Numbered from the stretch's first letter, positions 35,867 to 46,679 are shown. The stretch: 64,000 nucleotides of DNA from Flaviramulus multivorans (GCF_021728415.1 NZ_JAKKDV010000002.1:186001-250000); one strand, 5' to 3'. The notes: generated by a model from the letters alone, not told the origin. Numbers and translations are program-made.

Positions 35867-37138
35867 TTAAACAAACAAAGGTTTGTCTTTCATCATAGCA
35901 TTCACCTTCACTTTTACAGCTTCTAAAATCGTTTCATTTTCAAAGTTTGCTATAACTTCATCAATCAATTCTACAATAGCAACCATATCCGTTTCTTTTA
36001 ATCCACGCGTGGTAACTGCCGCCGTACCTAATCGAATACCAGAAGTTACAAATGGTGATTTATCATCAAAAGGCACCATATTTTTATTGGCTGTGATATC
36101 TGCTTTTACTAAGGCTTGTTCCGCATCTTTACCCGATACATTTTTGTTGCGTAAATCAATCAACATCATATGATTGTCGGTTCCACCAGAAATAATGTGA
36201 TAACCTTTTCCAACCAAAGCTTCAGCCATAGCAGCAGCATTCTTTTTTACTTGTAATTGATAATGTAAAAAGTTATCTGTCAACGCTTCACCAAATGCAA
36301 TCGCTTTGGCAGCAATAATATGTTCTAATGGACCTCCTTGATTTCCTGGAAATACAGCAGAATCTAATAAAGAAGACATTTTGCGTAAACTTCCATTTTT
36401 TAAGGTTAATCCGTATGGGTTATCAAAATCTTGCCCCATCATAATCATACCGCCTCTTGGTCCTCTTAAGGTTTTATGCGTTGTTGTTGTTACAATATGA
36501 CAATGTGGAAGCGGATCGTTTAAAATACCCTTAGCTATCAATCCTGCTGGATGAGATATATCGGCTAGTAAAATAGCATTTACACTATCAGCAATCGCTC
36601 TAAAACGCTTAAAATCTAAATCTCTTGAGTATGCTGAAGCACCTGCAATAATTAATTTTGGTTGCTCTTTAGTAGCTATGTCTTGTATTTTATCGTAGTT
36701 TAAAACTCCTGTCTCCTGCTCTACACCATAAAATACGGGATTGTACAATTTACCTGAAAAATTTACAGGCGACCCATGTGTTAAGTGCCCACCGTGAGAT
36801 AGATCAAATCCTAAAATTTTATCACCTGGTTTTAAGCATGCCGCAAATACCGCCGTATTAGCTTGACTTCCCGAGTGCGGTTGCACGTTTACATATTCTG
36901 CTCCAAACAAAGCTTTTGCTCTATCAATAGCAATTTGCTCTACTTCATCAACCACTTCGCAACCGCCATAATAGCGTTTTCCTGGGTAGCCCTCAGCATA
37001 TTTGTTAGTAAGTACAGAACCTGCAGCTTCCATGACCTGATTGCTCACAAAATTCTCTGATGCTATAAGTTCTAATCCATGAAGTTGGCGTTCCTTTTCA
37101 GCTTCAATAAGTTCAAAAATTTGTTCGTCGCGTTGCAT
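35867..37138 (-). CDS. glyA: serine hydroxymethyltransferase
   Basis: 423 aa. PLP-fold type I landmarks: [10 protein letters not shown] near residue 22, [31 protein letters not shown], and the PLP-lysine segment [15 protein letters not shown]. It interconverts serine plus tetrahydrofolate with glycine plus methylene-tetrahydrofolate, the main source of one-carbon units. It is a single gene with its own promoter (TATTTTTG at 37167-37174, minus) and terminator. It is divergent from fahA. Confidence 0.97.
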   Translation of the reverse strand: MQRDEQIFELIEAEKERQLHGLELIASENFVSNQVMEAAGSVLTNKYAEGYPGKRYYGGCEVVDEVEQIAIDRAKALFGAEYVNVQPHSGSQANTAVFAACLKPGDKILGFDLSHGGHLTHGSPVNFSGKLYNPVFYGVEQETGVLNYDKIQDIATKEQPKLIIAGASAYSRDLDFKRFRAIADSVNAILLADISHPAGLIAKGILNDPLPHCHIVTTTTHKTLRGPRGGMIMMGQDFDNPYGLTLKNGSLRKMSSLLDSAVFPGNQGGPLEHIIAAKAIAFGEALTDNFLHYQLQVKKNAAAMAEALVGKGYHIISGGTDNHMMLIDLRNKNVSGKDAEQALVKADITANKNMVPFDDKSPFVTSGIRLGTAAVTTRGLKETDMVAIVELIDEVIANFENETILEAVKVKVNAMMKDKPLFV

Positions 37139-37166
37139 AAAAATTATTTCTTGTTAAATATTGCGC

Positions 37167-37174
37167 AAAAATAG
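37167..37174 (-). promoter_or_regulatory. possible -7 promoter box of glyA
   Basis: On the minus strand it reads TATTTTTG, fitting TAnnTTTG, 28 bp before the glyA ATG. No strong -33 box is seen. Confidence 0.45.
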
Positions 37175-37297
37175 GAAATACATTAGTTAAATTCACTAAA
37201 AAATCTATATTTACTACTAAGTTTTTAACCAATTTATTAACGTTTAAAGAAAACTCAAATTTTAGGCATTTTTATCTTTTAAAATGAAAAAAATGTG

Positions 37298-37305
37298 TAG
37301 GTTTG
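37298..37305 (+). promoter_or_regulatory. possible -7 promoter box of fahA
   Basis: TAGGTTTG fits TAnnTTTG and lies 34 bp before the fahA ATG. A T-run (TCTTTT) sits about 18 bp further upstream in place of a clean TTTG. Confidence 0.45.
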
Positions 37306-37339
37306 AATACAATTTAATATACTAAATAAGATATAAGTT

Positions 37340-38623
37340 ATGCCATTATCAGCTAACAACCCAGATAGAAAGTCGTGGTTACACGTCGATAAAAATTCAG
37401 ATTTTCCAATTCAAAACATTCCTTTTGGGGTGTTTTTAACACGTGATGATATTATTACCATTGGAACAAGAATTGGAGATACTGCTATAGATTTAGGTGC
37501 TTTACACCAATTGGGTTATTTTGATGGTATTCCTTTAACAGATGATATTTTTCTACAGGATTCGTTAAACGATTTTATTGCTGATGGCCGTAAAACATGG
37601 CGTGCAGTGAGAAATAGAATTGCACAAATTTTTGATAGTAATAACGACACACTAAAACAAAATAAACACCACAAGGAAATTGTATTATTTCGTTTAGATG
37701 AAATTGAAATGCAATTACCAGTTCAAATTGGTGATTATACTGATTTTTACTCAAGTATCGAGCATGCTACTAACGTAGGTACGATGTTTAGAGACCCTGA
37801 TAATGCACTGTTACCTAACTGGTTGCACATTCCTGTTGGGTATCATGGTAGAAGTTCGTCAATCATTCCTTCTGGTATTCCTGTTCATCGTCCACAAGGT
37901 CAAACCCTTCCAAATGGTGCTACGGAACCTGTATTCGGTCCTAGTAAATTGGTGGATTTTGAACTTGAAATGGCTTTTATAACGACGGATGCTAACGATT
38001 TAGGAGAACCCATTCCAATTGACGAAGCCGAAGAGTATATATTCGGATTGGTACTTTTAAACGATTGGAGTGCACGCGATATTCAAAAATGGGAGTATGT
38101 ACCTTTAGGTCCGTTTTTAGCTAAAAACTTTGCTTCTTCTATTTCACCTTGGATTGTTACTTTGGATGCTCTAGAACCATACAGAGTGGAAAGCCCGAAG
38201 CCTATAAAGCCTCAACTTCCTTACTTAAAATATAAAGGAAAAAAGAGTTACGACATTAACTTAGAGGTAGCTATCAGACCAAAAGGCGCTAAAGAAACCG
38301 TAGTTAGCAACTCCAATTTCAAGTATATGTATTGGAATATGGTTCAGCAATTAGCACATCACACAGTAAATGGCTGTCCTGTAAATTCAGGAGACATGAT
38401 GGGTAGTGGTACCATTTCAGGTCCTACTCCAGATTCTTATGGCTCCATGTTGGAATTAACTTGGCGAGGTGAAAAACCTATAAAAATGAAAGATGGCACC
38501 GAGCGTAAGTTTATCAATGATAATGATACGGTGATTATGCGAGGTTATTGTGAAAAAGATGGAACGCGTATAGGTTTTGGTGAAGTTTCTACAAAATTAC
38601 TTCCCATATACACTAAAAAGTAA
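37340..38623 (+). CDS. fahA: fumarylacetoacetase
   Basis: 427 aa, close to the eukaryotic and bacterial length. An SH3-like N-terminal domain begins NPDRKSWLHVDKNSDFPIQN. The catalytic FAH domain has YTDFYSSIEHATNVGTMFRD (metal Asp and catalytic His), YHGRSSSIIPSG, DFELEMAF with the metal-binding acidic residues, DWSARDIQKWEY and SGTISGPTPDSYGSMLEL. It performs the last step of tyrosine degradation, splitting fumarylacetoacetate into fumarate and acetoacetate. The other tyrosine-pathway genes are not in the window. Confidence 0.96.
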   Translation: MPLSANNPDRKSWLHVDKNSDFPIQNIPFGVFLTRDDIITIGTRIGDTAIDLGALHQLGYFDGIPLTDDIFLQDSLNDFIADGRKTWRAVRNRIAQIFDSNNDTLKQNKHHKEIVLFRLDEIEMQLPVQIGDYTDFYSSIEHATNVGTMFRDPDNALLPNWLHIPVGYHGRSSSIIPSGIPVHRPQGQTLPNGATEPVFGPSKLVDFELEMAFITTDANDLGEPIPIDEAEEYIFGLVLLNDWSARDIQKWEYVPLGPFLAKNFASSISPWIVTLDALEPYRVESPKPIKPQLPYLKYKGKKSYDINLEVAIRPKGAKETVVSNSNFKYMYWNMVQQLAHHTVNGCPVNSGDMMGSGTISGPTPDSYGSMLELTWRGEKPIKMKDGTERKFINDNDTVIMRGYCEKDGTRIGFGEVSTKLLPIYTKK

Positions 38624-38749
38624 ATTATATCTTACATAAAGTATAAATTTTGTACATTTTATCGGATTTATTAGCATTTTATCTGTTGTTTTAGTATTTT
38701 GGCACTCTAATTGGAAGAGTATTCCAATAAACCAAAAACCCTAAACGAC

Positions 38750-39928
38750 ATGAAAAAAATTTTACTCTCTACAATTGTTATAATTTTCATATTGTCTTGT
38801 AGTACAAGAAGACAAATGGAAAAAACTATTAGCTATGGTAATTACGATCGTGCTATAAATGACGCTATTGGTAAACTTCAAATCAATAAGGACCGAAAAG
38901 GAAAAACTGATATTATTATTTTACTTGAAGAAGCCTTTAATAAAGCTACGGAAAGAGATTTAGAAAACATCAACTTTCTTAAAAAAGATAACAACCCAGA
39001 AAGTTATCTAGCTATTTTCAATACCTACATAAATTTAGATAATCGTCAAGAGCGTATTAAACCTCTTTTACCGCTTTATATAAATGGTAGGGACATACAA
39101 TTAAACTTTAACGATTATAGCAGCGAATTAATTGACTATAAAAATAGTGCTTCGTTACAATTATATAATAATGCTAATGCATTACTCAATTCTATAAATA
39201 AGTTTGACATTAGAGCAGCCTACAATATGTTAAGGGACATAGAATCTATAAATCCAAATTACAAAGATGTCCGTAATCTAATGAATATAGCCCATCAAAA
39301 GGGAACTGACTTTGTTTTGGTAGATATGGTTAACGATACCAGAAAAATGATTCCTACCAGATTAGAAAACGATTTACTTAATTTTAGTAGCTATGGACTT
39401 AACAACTTTTGGGCAGTGTACCATAATACGCCAGAAGACCAAGTAAATTATGACTATAATATGCGTGTTAATTTAAGAGATATTAATGTATCTCCAGAGC
39501 AAATTAAAGAGCGTCAAGTTATAAAGGAAAAGCAAGTTGCTGATGGTAAAAGGAATTTACTAGATGAGAATGGACAGGTTGTAAAAGACAGTCTTGGAAA
39601 CGCTATACAAGTGGATAACTTAAAAACCGTACGTTGCGAATATTATGAGTTCACTCAATTTAAAGCTACTCAAGTGGCTGGTAACGTAGAATACGTGAAT
39701 TTAAAAACCAATCAATTGGTGGATGCATTCCCTATTACAAGTGAATTTATATTTGAGCATATTTATGCAACATCACGAGGTGATAGAAGAGCTTTAGATA
39801 CTAATTTAATTCCATTTTTAGAGCGTCGCGCGATTCCATTTCCAACCGAAGAGCAAATGATTTATGATACTGGTGAAGACTTAAAAATGCAATTAAAGAA
39901 CATAATAAATAGTTATACACTAAACTAA
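38750..39928 (+). CDS. lipoprotein of unknown function
   Basis: 392 aa from the ATG at 38750. A longer in-frame start at 38711 would put 13 polar residues before the signal and is rejected. The signal MKKILLSTIVIIFILSC has a lipobox with Cys17. The N-terminal 130 residues are helical and TPR-like (SYGNYDRAINDAIGKLQ, AFNKATERDLENINFL). The C-terminal half is mixed and contains NNFWAVYHNTPEDQVNYDYN and a conserved-looking FEHIYATSRGDRRAL. It is probably anchored in the outer membrane and faces the periplasm. I do not know its function. It sits between fahA and a mini-protein. Confidence 0.7.
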   Translation: MKKILLSTIVIIFILSCSTRRQMEKTISYGNYDRAINDAIGKLQINKDRKGKTDIIILLEEAFNKATERDLENINFLKKDNNPESYLAIFNTYINLDNRQERIKPLLPLYINGRDIQLNFNDYSSELIDYKNSASLQLYNNANALLNSINKFDIRAAYNMLRDIESINPNYKDVRNLMNIAHQKGTDFVLVDMVNDTRKMIPTRLENDLLNFSSYGLNNFWAVYHNTPEDQVNYDYNMRVNLRDINVSPEQIKERQVIKEKQVADGKRNLLDENGQVVKDSLGNAIQVDNLKTVRCEYYEFTQFKATQVAGNVEYVNLKTNQLVDAFPITSEFIFEHIYATSRGDRRALDTNLIPFLERRAIPFPTEEQMIYDTGEDLKMQLKNIINSYTLN

Positions 39929-40008
39929 AGTAAAAAAATCATAATTTTCTTTGGGTGTTAGCCCTATAAAACTTACTTTTATTGATGATGAATCTTAAAA
40001 ATTAAAAA

Positions 40009-40149
40009 ATGGAAGCATATTGCGTAAAGTGTAAGTCTAAAAGAGAAATGAAAGACGCTGCAGAAACCACCATGAAAAATGGAAGAAAAGCCATGAAAGG
40101 CAAATGTCCAACGTGTGGTACTGGCATGTTTAGAATAATGGGTAAATAA
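40009..40149 (+). CDS. two-CxxC mini-protein (DUF5679-like)
   Basis: 46 aa, missed by length filters: MEAYCVKCKSKREMKDAAE followed by a basic stretch and KCPTCGTGMFRIMGK. Two CxxC pairs (YCVKCK and CPTCG) form a zinc-ribbon of the DUF5679 type. The ATG follows an A-run and the stop is 24 bp before a strong terminator (40172-40205), so it is a real short gene. It is probably a nucleic-acid- or metal-binding protein; function unknown. Confidence 0.85.
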   Translation: MEAYCVKCKSKREMKDAAETTMKNGRKAMKGKCPTCGTGMFRIMGK

Positions 40150-40171
40150 GCCCAGTTTCTTTTAAAAATTA

Positions 40172-40205
40172 AAAAACTCCCAAAATAATTTTGGGAGTTT
40201 TTTTA
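40172..40205 (+). terminator. intrinsic terminator after the mini-protein gene
   Basis: AAACTCCCAAAA (from 40174), loop TAA, TTTTGGGAGTTT (to 40200), then a T-run. Confidence 0.9.
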
Positions 40206-40405
40206 TATACATCTTTTAAACGATGCGCAATTACTAAGCACTCCGCACATTCACTTCAAAATTTATCAATGTATTTTATATTAACATCTATATATGCTAA
40301 TTGATGTAATAAGGTTAATATACCATATATATTGGAAAATATGGTTGATTTTTAATCTTAAAATGTGTCGCACTTTTGCACCGTATAATTTTAATACACA
40401 GTATT

Positions 40406-40963
40406 ATGAAACAAAGAACATTTTATCCAAATATTTGGTCTTACTCGCCATATGCAATGAATCTGTTGGCACAATTAGACTATGAAGGAAGAAACATAAA
40501 AGAATTGATTTTAAAAAATTCAGAAATAAAGGAATGTGGTGTATCTCAAATGGATTTAAACATAAAAAAAATAACAGCCATTGACACCTCTGGGAACGAA
40601 CATAAAATTGTCGATTTACAAAGTAAAACCAGCACTCCAATTAAAGGTATGCGTTCAGGATATTTTTTAAGAACTAAAGGCATTGTTAACTTACAACCTA
40701 ATACCTATACAACGATACGGTTTTATTTAGGTAAAAACAATCAATTTACGTATAGCGATGGTGAAGTTGAAACAAGCAGTAGCGGTGATTTTTTAGATTT
40801 TGACATTGAAAACGGACTTATTATTAAAAATAATAAAGGCACCGAAATGAAAATTTGGTTTGAACTCGCACCATTTGAATTTAGTAGATATTTTAAACCT
40901 GTATTAGAATGGTTTAAAAAACCAAAACTCTCAAAACCCAAACTATCAAATTGTATACAATAA
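40406..40963 (+). CDS. orphan hypothetical protein between two twin terminators
   Basis: 185 aa from the ATG at 40406; a longer frame opening with TTG at 40376 is less likely. It starts MKQRTFYPNIWSYSPYAMN, has a beta-rich middle (TYTTIRFYLGKNNQFTYSDG) and a Lys/Pro-rich end (WFKKPKLSKPKLSN). There is no signal peptide, membrane segment or known motif. It is bounded by nearly identical terminators, with 200 bp of A+T-rich DNA upstream, so it may be an inserted gene. I do not recognise the family. Confidence 0.55.
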   Translation: MKQRTFYPNIWSYSPYAMNLLAQLDYEGRNIKELILKNSEIKECGVSQMDLNIKKITAIDTSGNEHKIVDLQSKTSTPIKGMRSGYFLRTKGIVNLQPNTYTTIRFYLGKNNQFTYSDGEVETSSSGDFLDFDIENGLIIKNNKGTEMKIWFELAPFEFSRYFKPVLEWFKKPKLSKPKLSNCIQ

Positions 40964-40965
40964 AA

Positions 40966-40999
40966 GAAAACTCCCAAATTACTTTGGGAGTTTTTTTAT
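40966..40999 (+). terminator. intrinsic terminator, twin of the one at 40172
   Basis: AAACTCCCAAA (40968 on), loop TTAC, TTTGGGAGTTT (to 40993), then T7. The arms are the same as in the terminator 800 bp upstream. Confidence 0.88.
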
Positions 41000-41110
41000 G
41001 TGCTTTTTGTGATTGCGCTTATGGATATGATATGAAGTCGTTTTAATTAATTATATCAGTCGATAAGTAAAGTCATAAAGTTCTTATCAAATATCAATAC
41101 GTAGGTATAC

Positions 41111-41506
41111 TTAATTATCATCACCCTTGTTTAAATAATCGCCCGACGTAATTATTTGTAAATGTGTTGTTGGTTGATTATAAAGATATACCCATGATAA
41201 CACCGTTTTATTAGGCAAAAAGGTATTTATTATAGCTCGTTTAAATAAACCTTCGGCAACACCTTCGTAAACATCTAAAACCTCAAAAACACGATGACTA
41301 TTGGTTATTTTAAACAAACTCCCATACACTTTACCTGTTGTGCTATCACTTAAAATTGCTCCTGGATACTGATTAACTTCATAAAGCTTTCCATTAAAAT
41401 ACCCGTTACTAACAAACTGCGAATGGTTTGCTAAAAACCTAGACATCTCATTATTGATGTCTTGCAACAATGTACCATAAACAAATAAATAATGAGGACC
41501 AATCAT
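41111..41506 (-). CDS. gamma-glutamylcyclotransferase (AIG2-like) family protein
   Basis: 131 aa from the ATG at 41504-41506; a TTG at 41518 would add only MCKK. The AIG2/GGCT fold is clear: FVYGTLLQD at the N-terminus, which holds the substrate-binding loop, then GKLYEVNQYPGAILSD and the later LDVYEGVAEGLFKR with the catalytic Glu of the DxYEG motif. It may release 5-oxoproline from gamma-glutamyl amines or glutathione-like compounds. It starts 21 bp after the DUF885 gene, so both are read as one unit. Confidence 0.85.
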   Translation of the reverse strand: MIGPHYLFVYGTLLQDINNEMSRFLANHSQFVSNGYFNGKLYEVNQYPGAILSDSTTGKVYGSLFKITNSHRVFEVLDVYEGVAEGLFKRAIINTFLPNKTVLSWVYLYNQPTTHLQIITSGDYLNKGDDN

Positions 41507-41527
41507 TTTTTTACACAACCATCCATT

Positions 41528-43303
41528 CTATTTATTAGCGGCAATCCAATTATCGATTTTATTCTCTAATAACTGTAATGGGATACAACCGGTTTCTAAC
41601 ACCTGATTATGAAACTCCTTAATATCAAAATCTTCTCCTAAAGCTTCGGTTGCTCGAGCTCTAAGCTCTATTATTTTTAACTGACCTATTTTATAGGATA
41701 AGGCTTGACCTGGGTTTGCCATATAACGTTCAATTTCGCTAGTTATATCGGCTTCTGATTCCGCTTCATTTTCTAATGAATATTTAATGGCTTCCTCACG
41801 TGTCCATCCTTTTGCATGAATACCAGTATCAACTACCAACCTAATAGCGCGATGAATTTCAGAACTTAACATCCCAAAATACTGATACGGGTCTTTATAA
41901 AGTCCTAACTCCTCACCCATCGATTCTGTGTATAAAGCCCATCCTTCTCCATAGGCGCTATACCATAAGGTTTTTCTAAAATCTGGGAGTTCTTCGTTCT
42001 CTTGTGCCAACGATATTTGAAAGTGATGCCCAGGAATGGCTTCGTGTAAAAACAAATCTTCTTTATCAAAAATATTGTAGCTTTCTACATCTGGAATTGG
42101 TGTAAAGAAAATACCTGGTCGTGTACCATCTAACGAGCCTCGATTATAATTTGCTGCAGCTGATTTTTCTCTAAAAGGTTCGGTACGTCTTACTTCAAAC
42201 GGCGTTTTTGGTTGTTTACCAAACAACTTGTTAATTTGAGGTTTCATAACCTCATGAATACTATCATAGTAAGCAATAACCTGTGAACGTTCTGTAAAAG
42301 GCATGAGTTTTCTATTGGTACGTACATGATCAAAAAACGCATTTAAATCTCCTTTAAAGCCTACTTTTTCTTTAACAGCTTCCATTTCACTACGAATACG
42401 AGCGACTTCACTTAAACCCAAAGTATGAATTTCATCAGCAGTCATAGTTGTCGTGGTATACTTTTTAATTTGATGATTGTAATAAACATCACCTAGAGGT
42501 GTACCAGTAATACCGCTAGACGTTCTCCCTTTAGGTAAATATTCATTTTTTAAAAACTCCGTCATAGCTTGGTGAGCAGGCATTATTTTGTTTTCAACCA
42601 AACTCGCATATGCTGCTTTTATGTTATCCTTTTCTTCATCCGAAAAGCTTTCTGGCATATTCTTAATAGGTGAATAATACAAGTGATTTTCTACATTGCC
42701 TTTGGATAAGCCTTCAAACTGCGGGATGACCTTAACAATAAGTGATTTTGGTAATACATAACCGCTTTCCATACCTTCACGCATGTTTTCTTTAGCAGAC
42801 TCTAACCACACTAAGTAGTTATCTACTCGAGTTAGCCATGTATGATAGTCCTCAACCGTTTTAAAAGGTTGCGCATTAGTGCCACCGGCATATTGATTGA
42901 AATCTAGATTTTTAGACCACATTTGATCTATAGGCATCAAATCCTTTTTAAAGGTCATGGCTTCCAAGTTAATATCGCAATCCCACTCCAAAACAGCTTT
43001 ACTCATTTTTTCTGTTTCGGTAAGTTTTGAGTCGTCAATATTTGCTAAAGCCTCTTTATACTTAGTATAATATGCTCGTTTTTTTTGAGCATATTCTTCC
43101 GACAAAAAATTAGGAAACTGGTCATTATACCTGCTATCTCCAGCATTTGTAGCTTTTATGGGGTCTAAAACTAGACCTTCTTCATTAAAATCATTGAGTA
43201 GCTTTTCAAAATCAAATCCGGTTTCATCTGAAGCTTGTTTTGCGTCTTGCTTACAAGACATTGCAAACAAAAAAACCATTCCAATTAAAACTATTTTTTT
43301 CAT
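41528..43303 (-). CDS. DUF885 family zinc-dependent peptidase, lipoprotein
   Basis: 591 aa. MKKIVLIGMVFLFAMSC is a lipoprotein signal (Cys17). The large helical metallopeptidase-like body carries the zinc motif HEAIPGHHFQ (HExxxxH form) near residue 418, with a second acidic helix around ENEAESEADITSEIERY as probable third ligand. GRTSSGITGTPLG and GSLDGTRPGIFF are also conserved in the family. It is thought to act as a carboxypeptidase or dipeptidase outside the inner membrane. The AIG2-like gene follows directly. Confidence 0.88.
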   Translation of the reverse strand: MKKIVLIGMVFLFAMSCKQDAKQASDETGFDFEKLLNDFNEEGLVLDPIKATNAGDSRYNDQFPNFLSEEYAQKKRAYYTKYKEALANIDDSKLTETEKMSKAVLEWDCDINLEAMTFKKDLMPIDQMWSKNLDFNQYAGGTNAQPFKTVEDYHTWLTRVDNYLVWLESAKENMREGMESGYVLPKSLIVKVIPQFEGLSKGNVENHLYYSPIKNMPESFSDEEKDNIKAAYASLVENKIMPAHQAMTEFLKNEYLPKGRTSSGITGTPLGDVYYNHQIKKYTTTTMTADEIHTLGLSEVARIRSEMEAVKEKVGFKGDLNAFFDHVRTNRKLMPFTERSQVIAYYDSIHEVMKPQINKLFGKQPKTPFEVRRTEPFREKSAAANYNRGSLDGTRPGIFFTPIPDVESYNIFDKEDLFLHEAIPGHHFQISLAQENEELPDFRKTLWYSAYGEGWALYTESMGEELGLYKDPYQYFGMLSSEIHRAIRLVVDTGIHAKGWTREEAIKYSLENEAESEADITSEIERYMANPGQALSYKIGQLKIIELRARATEALGEDFDIKEFHNQVLETGCIPLQLLENKIDNWIAANK

Positions 43304-43401
43304 AATATTATGCTTTTTGATTAATTCGCATAAATATATGAATAATAGTGCTAAAGAGGTTTTTTAAAGAAGGTATAAATGGTTTAGATACCTCATTAAT
43401 C

Positions 43402-43791
43402 TTATATAAATCTGCTAAGATCTATATTATTAATATCACCGTGAGAAGCATGGGCTACTGTAGCACCATTCTTAATGACCAATAGTTGTGGGGATTCGTG
43501 TATTACTTGAAACTTATCAGCTATTTCGTTAGAAACGTCTCGGTAATTAATTAAATCTAGATAATATAAATCTACGTCTTTTTCGGTAAAATTATAAGCA
43601 TCCGTAAATTGATTTATAACCATTTTACTAATGCCACAACGCGTGGAGTGCTTAAAAATAACCTGTGTTTTAGTCGACGATTTTTGCTCGATAAATTCAA
43701 GTTGTTGTAGTTCATTTAAAGGAATCCAAGGCAGTACTTTTTCTTCTCTTTGTTCGGTGGAACTTCCGAATAGTTTATTTAATAATCCCAT
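43402..43791 (-). CDS. ytxJ: YtxJ-type bacillithiol-system redox protein
   Basis: 129 aa. A thioredoxin-like fold with a single reactive Cys52 in FKHSTRCGISK (the family usually has TxCxxS). It ends with LLVIKNGATVAHASHGDINN. Family members are found in bacteria that make bacillithiol and are believed to act as monothiol bacilliredoxins. The C-terminal His/Asp-rich part is typical. It stands alone between the peptidase and clpB, upstream of which it is divergent. Confidence 0.85.
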   Translation of the reverse strand: MGLLNKLFGSSTEQREEKVLPWIPLNELQQLEFIEQKSSTKTQVIFKHSTRCGISKMVINQFTDAYNFTEKDVDLYYLDLINYRDVSNEIADKFQVIHESPQLLVIKNGATVAHASHGDINNIDLSRFI

Positions 43792-43951
43792 AGTAAATCG
43801 TGTTATTTTTACCTAAGTCGTAACTTATTTTAAATCTTACAAACTGACTAAAAGTCACCAAAACAAAGGTTTGTCAAGACATTTTGTCTTGCAATTGCTA
43901 TTGGTAAGATAATTGACTTAATCAAGCTGTAAAGAAAAAGAATAAAACATT

Positions 43952-46558
43952 ATGAACTTAAATAATTATACAATAAAATCGCAAGAGGCCATACAACAAG
44001 CACAACAAATTGCGCAAGGTTATGGTCATCAGCAAATAGAAAACGAGCATCTGTTTAAAGGTGTTTTTGAGGTAGATGAGAATGTATTACCATTCATTTT
44101 AAAAAAATTGAATGTTAACATTAACATTTTACAACAGGCTTTAGATAAGCAGTTAGAAAGTTTTTCTAAAGTTTCTGGTGGCGACCTTATGCTATCTCGT
44201 GAAGCAGGGAAAAGTTTAAACGAAGCTTCAATTATTGCTAAAAAAATGAAAGATGATTTTGTGTCTATTGAACATTTAACCATTGCTATTTTTAAATCGA
44301 ACAGCAAAATAGCACAAATGCTAAAAGATCAAGGAGTAACCGAAAAAGGTCTTAACGCTGCTATTGATGAACTTCGTAAAGGTGAAAACGTGACCTCCCA
44401 AAGTCAGGAAGAAACCTATAATGCTTTAGGTAAATATGCAAAAAACCTAAATCAATTAGCAAAAGATGGCAAGTTAGACCCTGTTATTGGACGTGATGAA
44501 GAAATTCGAAGAATCCTTCAAATTTTATCGCGTAGAACCAAAAACAACCCTATTCTTGTTGGAGAACCAGGTACTGGTAAAACTGCCATTGCCGAAGGAT
44601 TAGCTCATAGAATTATAGATGGTGATATCCCTGAAAACTTAAAGGACAAGCAAATTTTTGCTCTAGATATGGGTGCGCTCATTGCCGGTGCAAAATATAA
44701 AGGCGAGTTTGAAGAGCGCTTAAAAGCAGTTATCAAAGAAGTAACAACCAGTGACGGTGATATTGTTTTGTTTATTGATGAAATTCACACGTTAGTAGGT
44801 GCTGGTGGCGGACAAGGTGCTATGGATGCTGCTAATATTTTAAAACCTGCCTTAGCTCGTGGTGAACTTCGCGCCATTGGTGCTACCACTTTAGATGAGT
44901 ATCAAAAATATTTTGAAAAAGATAAAGCTTTAGAGCGTCGTTTCCAAAAAGTTACTGTAGATGAGCCTGATACAGAAAGTGCTATTTCCATCCTTCGTGG
45001 TATTAAGGAAAAATATGAAACTCACCATAAGGTTCGCATAAAAGACGAAGCTATTATTGGTGCGGTAGAGCTATCTCAACGTTATATTACGAATCGATTT
45101 TTGCCAGATAAGGCTATCGACTTGATGGATGAAGCAGCATCTAAATTACGAATGGAAATCAATTCAAAACCTGAAGAATTGGATGTTTTAGATAGAAAAA
45201 TCATGCAATTGGAAATTGAAATTGAAGCCATAAAACGTGAGAAAGATGAAACTAAGTTAAAGTCGCTTCGTTCTGATTTAGCAAACCTTAAAGAATCTAG
45301 AAATGAGATAAATGCAAAATGGAAAAGTGAAAAAGACGTTGTTGATAATATTCAAAACACGAAACAAGCTATTGAAAACTTTAAATTAGAAGCTGAACGC
45401 GCAGAACGTGATGGCGATTATGGTAAAGTTGCCGAGTTACGCTACGGAAAAATAAAAGAGTCCCAAGAACAGTTAGAGGCATTTCAAAAGCAATTACAAG
45501 AACATTCTGAAAATTCGCTTATAAAAGAAGAAGTAACGTATGATGATATTGCCGAAGTTGTAGCAAAATGGACAGGAATTCCAGTTACAAAAATGTTACA
45601 AAGTGAGCGTGAAAAGTTATTAAAACTTGAAGATCAATTACATAAGCGTGTTGTGGGACAAGAGGAAGCCATTGAGGCTGTAAGTGATGCTGTAAGGCGT
45701 AGTCGTGCCGGTTTACAAAACCCTAAAAAACCTATCGGTACCTTCTTATTTCTAGGAACAACAGGTGTTGGTAAAACCGAATTAGCTAAAGCTTTAGCAG
45801 AATATTTGTTTGATGATGAAAACGCCATGACCAGAATTGATATGAGTGAATATCAAGAACGTCATGCAGTGAGCAGATTAGTTGGTGCGCCTCCTGGATA
45901 CGTGGGTTATGATGAAGGCGGACAATTAACTGAAGCAGTGCGAAGAAAACCCTATTCTGTGGTTTTGTTAGATGAAATTGAAAAAGCGCATCCAGACACG
46001 TTTAATATATTACTGCAAGTATTAGATGAAGGTCACTTAACAGATAATAAAGGTCGTGTTGCAGATTTTAAAAACACCATAATTATAATGACTTCTAATA
46101 TGGGAAGCCAGATAATACAAGAGCGTTTTGAGGCAACAAAAAATATTGATTCGGCTATTGAAGCAGCCAAAATAGATGTGCTCGCCTTACTTAAACAATC
46201 AATAAGACCCGAGTTTTTAAACCGAATTGATGATACCATAATGTTTACACCATTAAGTAAAGAAAACATTATCGCTATTGTTGGTTTACAAATAAAAGGT
46301 ATCACTAAAATGATAGCACAACAAGGCATCACATTTGATGCAACACCAGAAGCTGTGGCTTATTTAGCAGACAAAGGTTATAATCCTGAATACGGAGCAA
46401 GACCAGTAAAGCGTGTGATTCAGAAAGAAGTTTTAAACGCATTGAGTAAAGAAATTTTAGCAGGTAAAGTAACTACAGATAGTATTATTTTATTAGATGC
46501 TTTTGATGATAAATTGGTTTTTAGAAATCAAGGTGACTTAGTTACAGAAGAGTTTTAA
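43952..46558 (+). CDS. clpB: ATP-dependent chaperone ClpB
   Basis: 868 aa. It has an N-terminal Clp_N double repeat (residues 1-145), AAA domain 1 with [15 protein letters not shown] and [15 protein letters not shown], the coiled-coil middle domain (about 410-520, Lys/Glu-rich) that ClpA and ClpC lack, AAA domain 2 with [18 protein letters not shown], and a C-terminal small domain. It disaggregates proteins with DnaK. There is no CIRCE or HAIR element that I can recognise upstream. A strong hairpin terminator follows. Confidence 0.96.
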   Translation: MNLNNYTIKSQEAIQQAQQIAQGYGHQQIENEHLFKGVFEVDENVLPFILKKLNVNINILQQALDKQLESFSKVSGGDLMLSREAGKSLNEASIIAKKMKDDFVSIEHLTIAIFKSNSKIAQMLKDQGVTEKGLNAAIDELRKGENVTSQSQEETYNALGKYAKNLNQLAKDGKLDPVIGRDEEIRRILQILSRRTKNNPILVGEPGTGKTAIAEGLAHRIIDGDIPENLKDKQIFALDMGALIAGAKYKGEFEERLKAVIKEVTTSDGDIVLFIDEIHTLVGAGGGQGAMDAANILKPALARGELRAIGATTLDEYQKYFEKDKALERRFQKVTVDEPDTESAISILRGIKEKYETHHKVRIKDEAIIGAVELSQRYITNRFLPDKAIDLMDEAASKLRMEINSKPEELDVLDRKIMQLEIEIEAIKREKDETKLKSLRSDLANLKESRNEINAKWKSEKDVVDNIQNTKQAIENFKLEAERAERDGDYGKVAELRYGKIKESQEQLEAFQKQLQEHSENSLIKEEVTYDDIAEVVAKWTGIPVTKMLQSEREKLLKLEDQLHKRVVGQEEAIEAVSDAVRRSRAGLQNPKKPIGTFLFLGTTGVGKTELAKALAEYLFDDENAMTRIDMSEYQERHAVSRLVGAPPGYVGYDEGGQLTEAVRRKPYSVVLLDEIEKAHPDTFNILLQVLDEGHLTDNKGRVADFKNTIIIMTSNMGSQIIQERFEATKNIDSAIEAAKIDVLALLKQSIRPEFLNRIDDTIMFTPLSKENIIAIVGLQIKGITKMIAQQGITFDATPEAVAYLADKGYNPEYGARPVKRVIQKEVLNALSKEILAGKVTTDSIILLDAFDDKLVFRNQGDLVTEEF

Positions 46559-46621
46559 ATTTAATTTCTATTTCCTGTAACAATAATCAAATAATAGAGT
46601 CTATTAGTTGGTTGGTTAGTT

Positions 46622-46673
46622 GAAAAGCAACATGAGTTTTATTAATTTAAAATGATTGTTGCTTTTCCTTTTT
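46622..46673 (+). terminator. intrinsic terminator of clpB
   Basis: GAAAAGCAACA (46622-46632) and TGTTGCTTTTC (46657-46667) are perfect complements, followed by CTTTTT. The loop is 24 nt. Confidence 0.8.
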
Positions 46674-46679
46674 AAAAAA

